From an uncultured Eubacteriales bacterium (GTDB lineage Bacteria > Bacillota > Clostridia > Lachnospirales > Lachnospiraceae), in assembly GCA_900313775.1 (NCBI GenBank), contig OMSP01000281.1, forward strand, positions 1 through 7,823: 7,823 nt of DNA, given 5' to 3'. The translations under genes and the position numbers were made by a program. Shown piece by piece: positions 6,563-7,823 of this stretch (position 1 is the stretch's first letter; each line of letters starts with the position of its first letter). The notes below the pieces were generated by a model, which was given only the letters and a program-made list of their open reading frames with translations, ran no database searches and was not told where the DNA came from.

Positions 6563-7762
6563 CTATTTTACAAGCGCCGCGGTCTCTCTGGCAATGGCCA
6601 GCTCCTCGTCAGTCGGGATGACCCAGACCGGGAACTTGGACTCAGGCGTGGAGATACAGACTTCTTTGCCGTACCTGGCCTGGTTAGCCTCGCCGTCAAG
6701 GAATACACCGAGGTAGTTGAGCTTGTGGACAACGCGTTCGCGGACACCCTCGTCATTCTCGCCGATACCGGCTGTGAAGGCGATAGCATCAACACCGTTC
6801 ATGACGGCGATATAGGCGCCGACGTATTTGACCAGACGGTAGCAGAAGACATCGAGTGCCAGACCGGCCAGGTCGTTCCCCTCAGCGCGCGCATTCCACA
6901 GATCGCGGAAATCGCTCGAGAGTTCCTTGGAAACACCGAGTACGCCCGACTTTTTATTGAGCATATTCATGATCTCTTCCATGCTCATGCCTTCCTGCTT
7001 GGCGATATAGTCCACCGCGCCGACATCGATGTCACCGCTTCGCGTACCCATGGCCAGACCTTCCAGCGGAGTCAGACCCATAGATGTATCGATTGATTTG
7101 CCGCGATAGACAGCGCTTACGGAAGCACCGCCGCCGAGATGGCAGACGATCAGCTTGCTGGTGTCAAGATCGATGTCACAGACCTCAGCCAGTCTCTTGG
7201 AAACAAAGCTGTGGCTCGTGCCGTGGAAGCCATAGCGGCGGACTTTGTATTTCTCATAGTACTCATAGGGAATCGCATATGTATAAGCATAGTCGGGCAT
7301 AGTCTGATGGAAGGCCGTGTCGAAGACTCCGATCTGCGGTGTATCCGGCATGAGCTTCATGCATGTCCTGATACCGATGATATTAGCCGGATTGTGAAGC
7401 GGCGCCAGCGCGCTGCACTCTTCGACTTCTTTGATCACTTCTTCGTCGATGATGACAGACTCGGCAAATCTCTCGCCGCCGTGGACGATACGGTGTCCGA
7501 CAGCCGCTATCTCATCAAGGCTGCTGATCACGCCGGCCTCAGGATCGGTCAGCGTATCGATCACGTGCTTTGCCGCCTCCGTATGGGTCGGCATATCATA
7601 TTCGATCTTCGTAAACGGAATGCCCCCGGTCGGCTTGTAGGTAAACAGACCGTCAAGACCGATGCGCTCGCAGATACCCTTGGCCAGTACTTTTTCTGTG
7701 TCTGTATCGATCAGCTGATACTTCAGCGAAGAACTTCCGCAGTTAATGACTAATACATTCAT
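6563..7762 (-). CDS. ackA: Acetate kinase
   Basis: Reversibly transfers phosphate between acetyl phosphate and ADP, giving acetate and ATP: the substrate-level phosphorylation step of acetate fermentation, normally paired with phosphotransacetylase. The product has 399 residues, the family norm, with a complete ASKHA fold: NCGSSSLKYQL (7-17), GHRIVHGGE (89-97), FDTAFHQTMP (147-156), GFHGTSHSFV (178-187), HLGGGASVSAV (208-218), TRSGDIDVG (240-248) and PTDEELAIARET (383-394). N7, R91, D148, H180 and R241 fall at the same numbers as the active-site residues of the Methanosarcina enzyme, and E386 is the likely magnesium ligand. AAGGTG lies 7 nt before the ATG at 7762. An out-of-frame ATG at 7758 is not the start. 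The gene likely has its own promoter at the right window edge. A pta gene may lie beyond that edge, but this cannot be seen. Confidence 0.98.
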   Translation of the reverse strand: MNVLVINCGSSSLKYQLIDTDTEKVLAKGICERIGLDGLFTYKPTGGIPFTKIEYDMPTHTEAAKHVIDTLTDPEAGVISSLDEIAAVGHRIVHGGERFAESVIIDEEVIKEVEECSALAPLHNPANIIGIRTCMKLMPDTPQIGVFDTAFHQTMPDYAYTYAIPYEYYEKYKVRRYGFHGTSHSFVSKRLAEVCDIDLDTSKLIVCHLGGGASVSAVYRGKSIDTSMGLTPLEGLAMGTRSGDIDVGAVDYIAKQEGMSMEEIMNMLNKKSGVLGVSKELSSDFRDLWNARAEGNDLAGLALDVFCYRLVKYVGAYIAVMNGVDAIAFTAGIGENDEGVRERVVHKLNYLGVFLDGEANQARYGKEVCISTPESKFPVWVIPTDEELAIARETAALVK

Positions 7763-7789
7763 GTTTTCCCACCTTCCTAGTTGCTCCTC

Positions 7790-7823
7790 TGTATAATTTC
7801 CGCACAGTTGTAGTTATTATACA
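7790..7823. repeat. 8-bp inverted repeat in the ackA promoter region
   Basis: TGTATAAT (7790-7797) and ATTATACA (7816-7823) are perfect inverted copies with an 18-base spacer. The right arm contains the predicted ackA -10; the left arm would lie in the early transcribed leader. It could be an operator-like dyad, two -10-like boxes facing each other, or chance in AT-rich DNA. It may extend past the window edge. Confidence 0.5.
7816..7821 (-). promoter_or_regulatory. Predicted -10 element of the ackA promoter (edge)
   Basis: An exact TATAAT on the minus strand, preceded by TG, about 54 bases before the ackA ATG. Transcription would start near 7809. The -35 element would lie outside the window, so the promoter is only half visible. 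The flanking sequence resembles the rpmF promoter around its -10 and start site, which adds some support. Confidence 0.6.

Noticed and set aside
7139..7753. 204-codon open frame on the plus strand
   Set aside because: It is fully antisense to the well-conserved ackA and has no family motifs.
1..7823. Search for CRISPR arrays, tRNA/rRNA genes, insertion sequences, defence or phage genes
   Set aside because: Nothing matching was seen. The window is almost entirely filled with seven conserved housekeeping genes, and no non-coding stretch exceeds about 100 bases.

Overview
The window looks like ordinary chromosomal housekeeping DNA from a moderately GC-rich anaerobic member of the Bacillota (Clostridia). 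The evidence is the acpP-rnc-smc-ftsY gene order typical of Firmicutes, strong AGGAGG-type ribosome binding sites, an acetate kinase for fermentative energy metabolism, and an FtsY without the long acidic N-terminal domain of enterobacteria. The species cannot be named from the sequence alone. All seven genes lie on the minus strand, so transcription runs from high to low coordinates.

Right part (7823 to 6563): ackA (acetate kinase), with a good -10 hexamer at the window edge, inside an 8-bp inverted repeat. Next (6562 to 6241) is rpmF (ribosomal protein L32, zinc-ribbon type). It has its own perfect consensus promoter (TTGACA, 17 bp, TATAAT), a leader of about 64 nt that can form a hairpin, and a strong intrinsic terminator. 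The -10 and start regions of the rpmF and ackA promoters resemble each other.

Left part (6239 to 1): a promoter just past the rpmF terminator starts a tightly packed run of acpP (acyl carrier protein), rnc (RNase III), smc (condensin ATPase), ftsY (SRP receptor GTPase) and icd (NADP-type isocitrate dehydrogenase, cut by the window edge). Junctions are +5, +3, -8 and +2 bases, with no terminator between genes, so one polycistronic transcript is likely. It would couple lipid synthesis, RNA processing, chromosome organisation and membrane protein targeting, with a 2-oxoglutarate-forming enzyme attached at the end.

No mobile element, CRISPR array, tRNA, rRNA, defence system or clearly novel system is visible. 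The points worth a second look are modest: icd coupled to ftsY, an acyl carrier protein with an altered recognition helix, the missing DUF177 and plsX genes, the similar rpmF and ackA promoters, and a very high density of GATC and GCGATCGC words.
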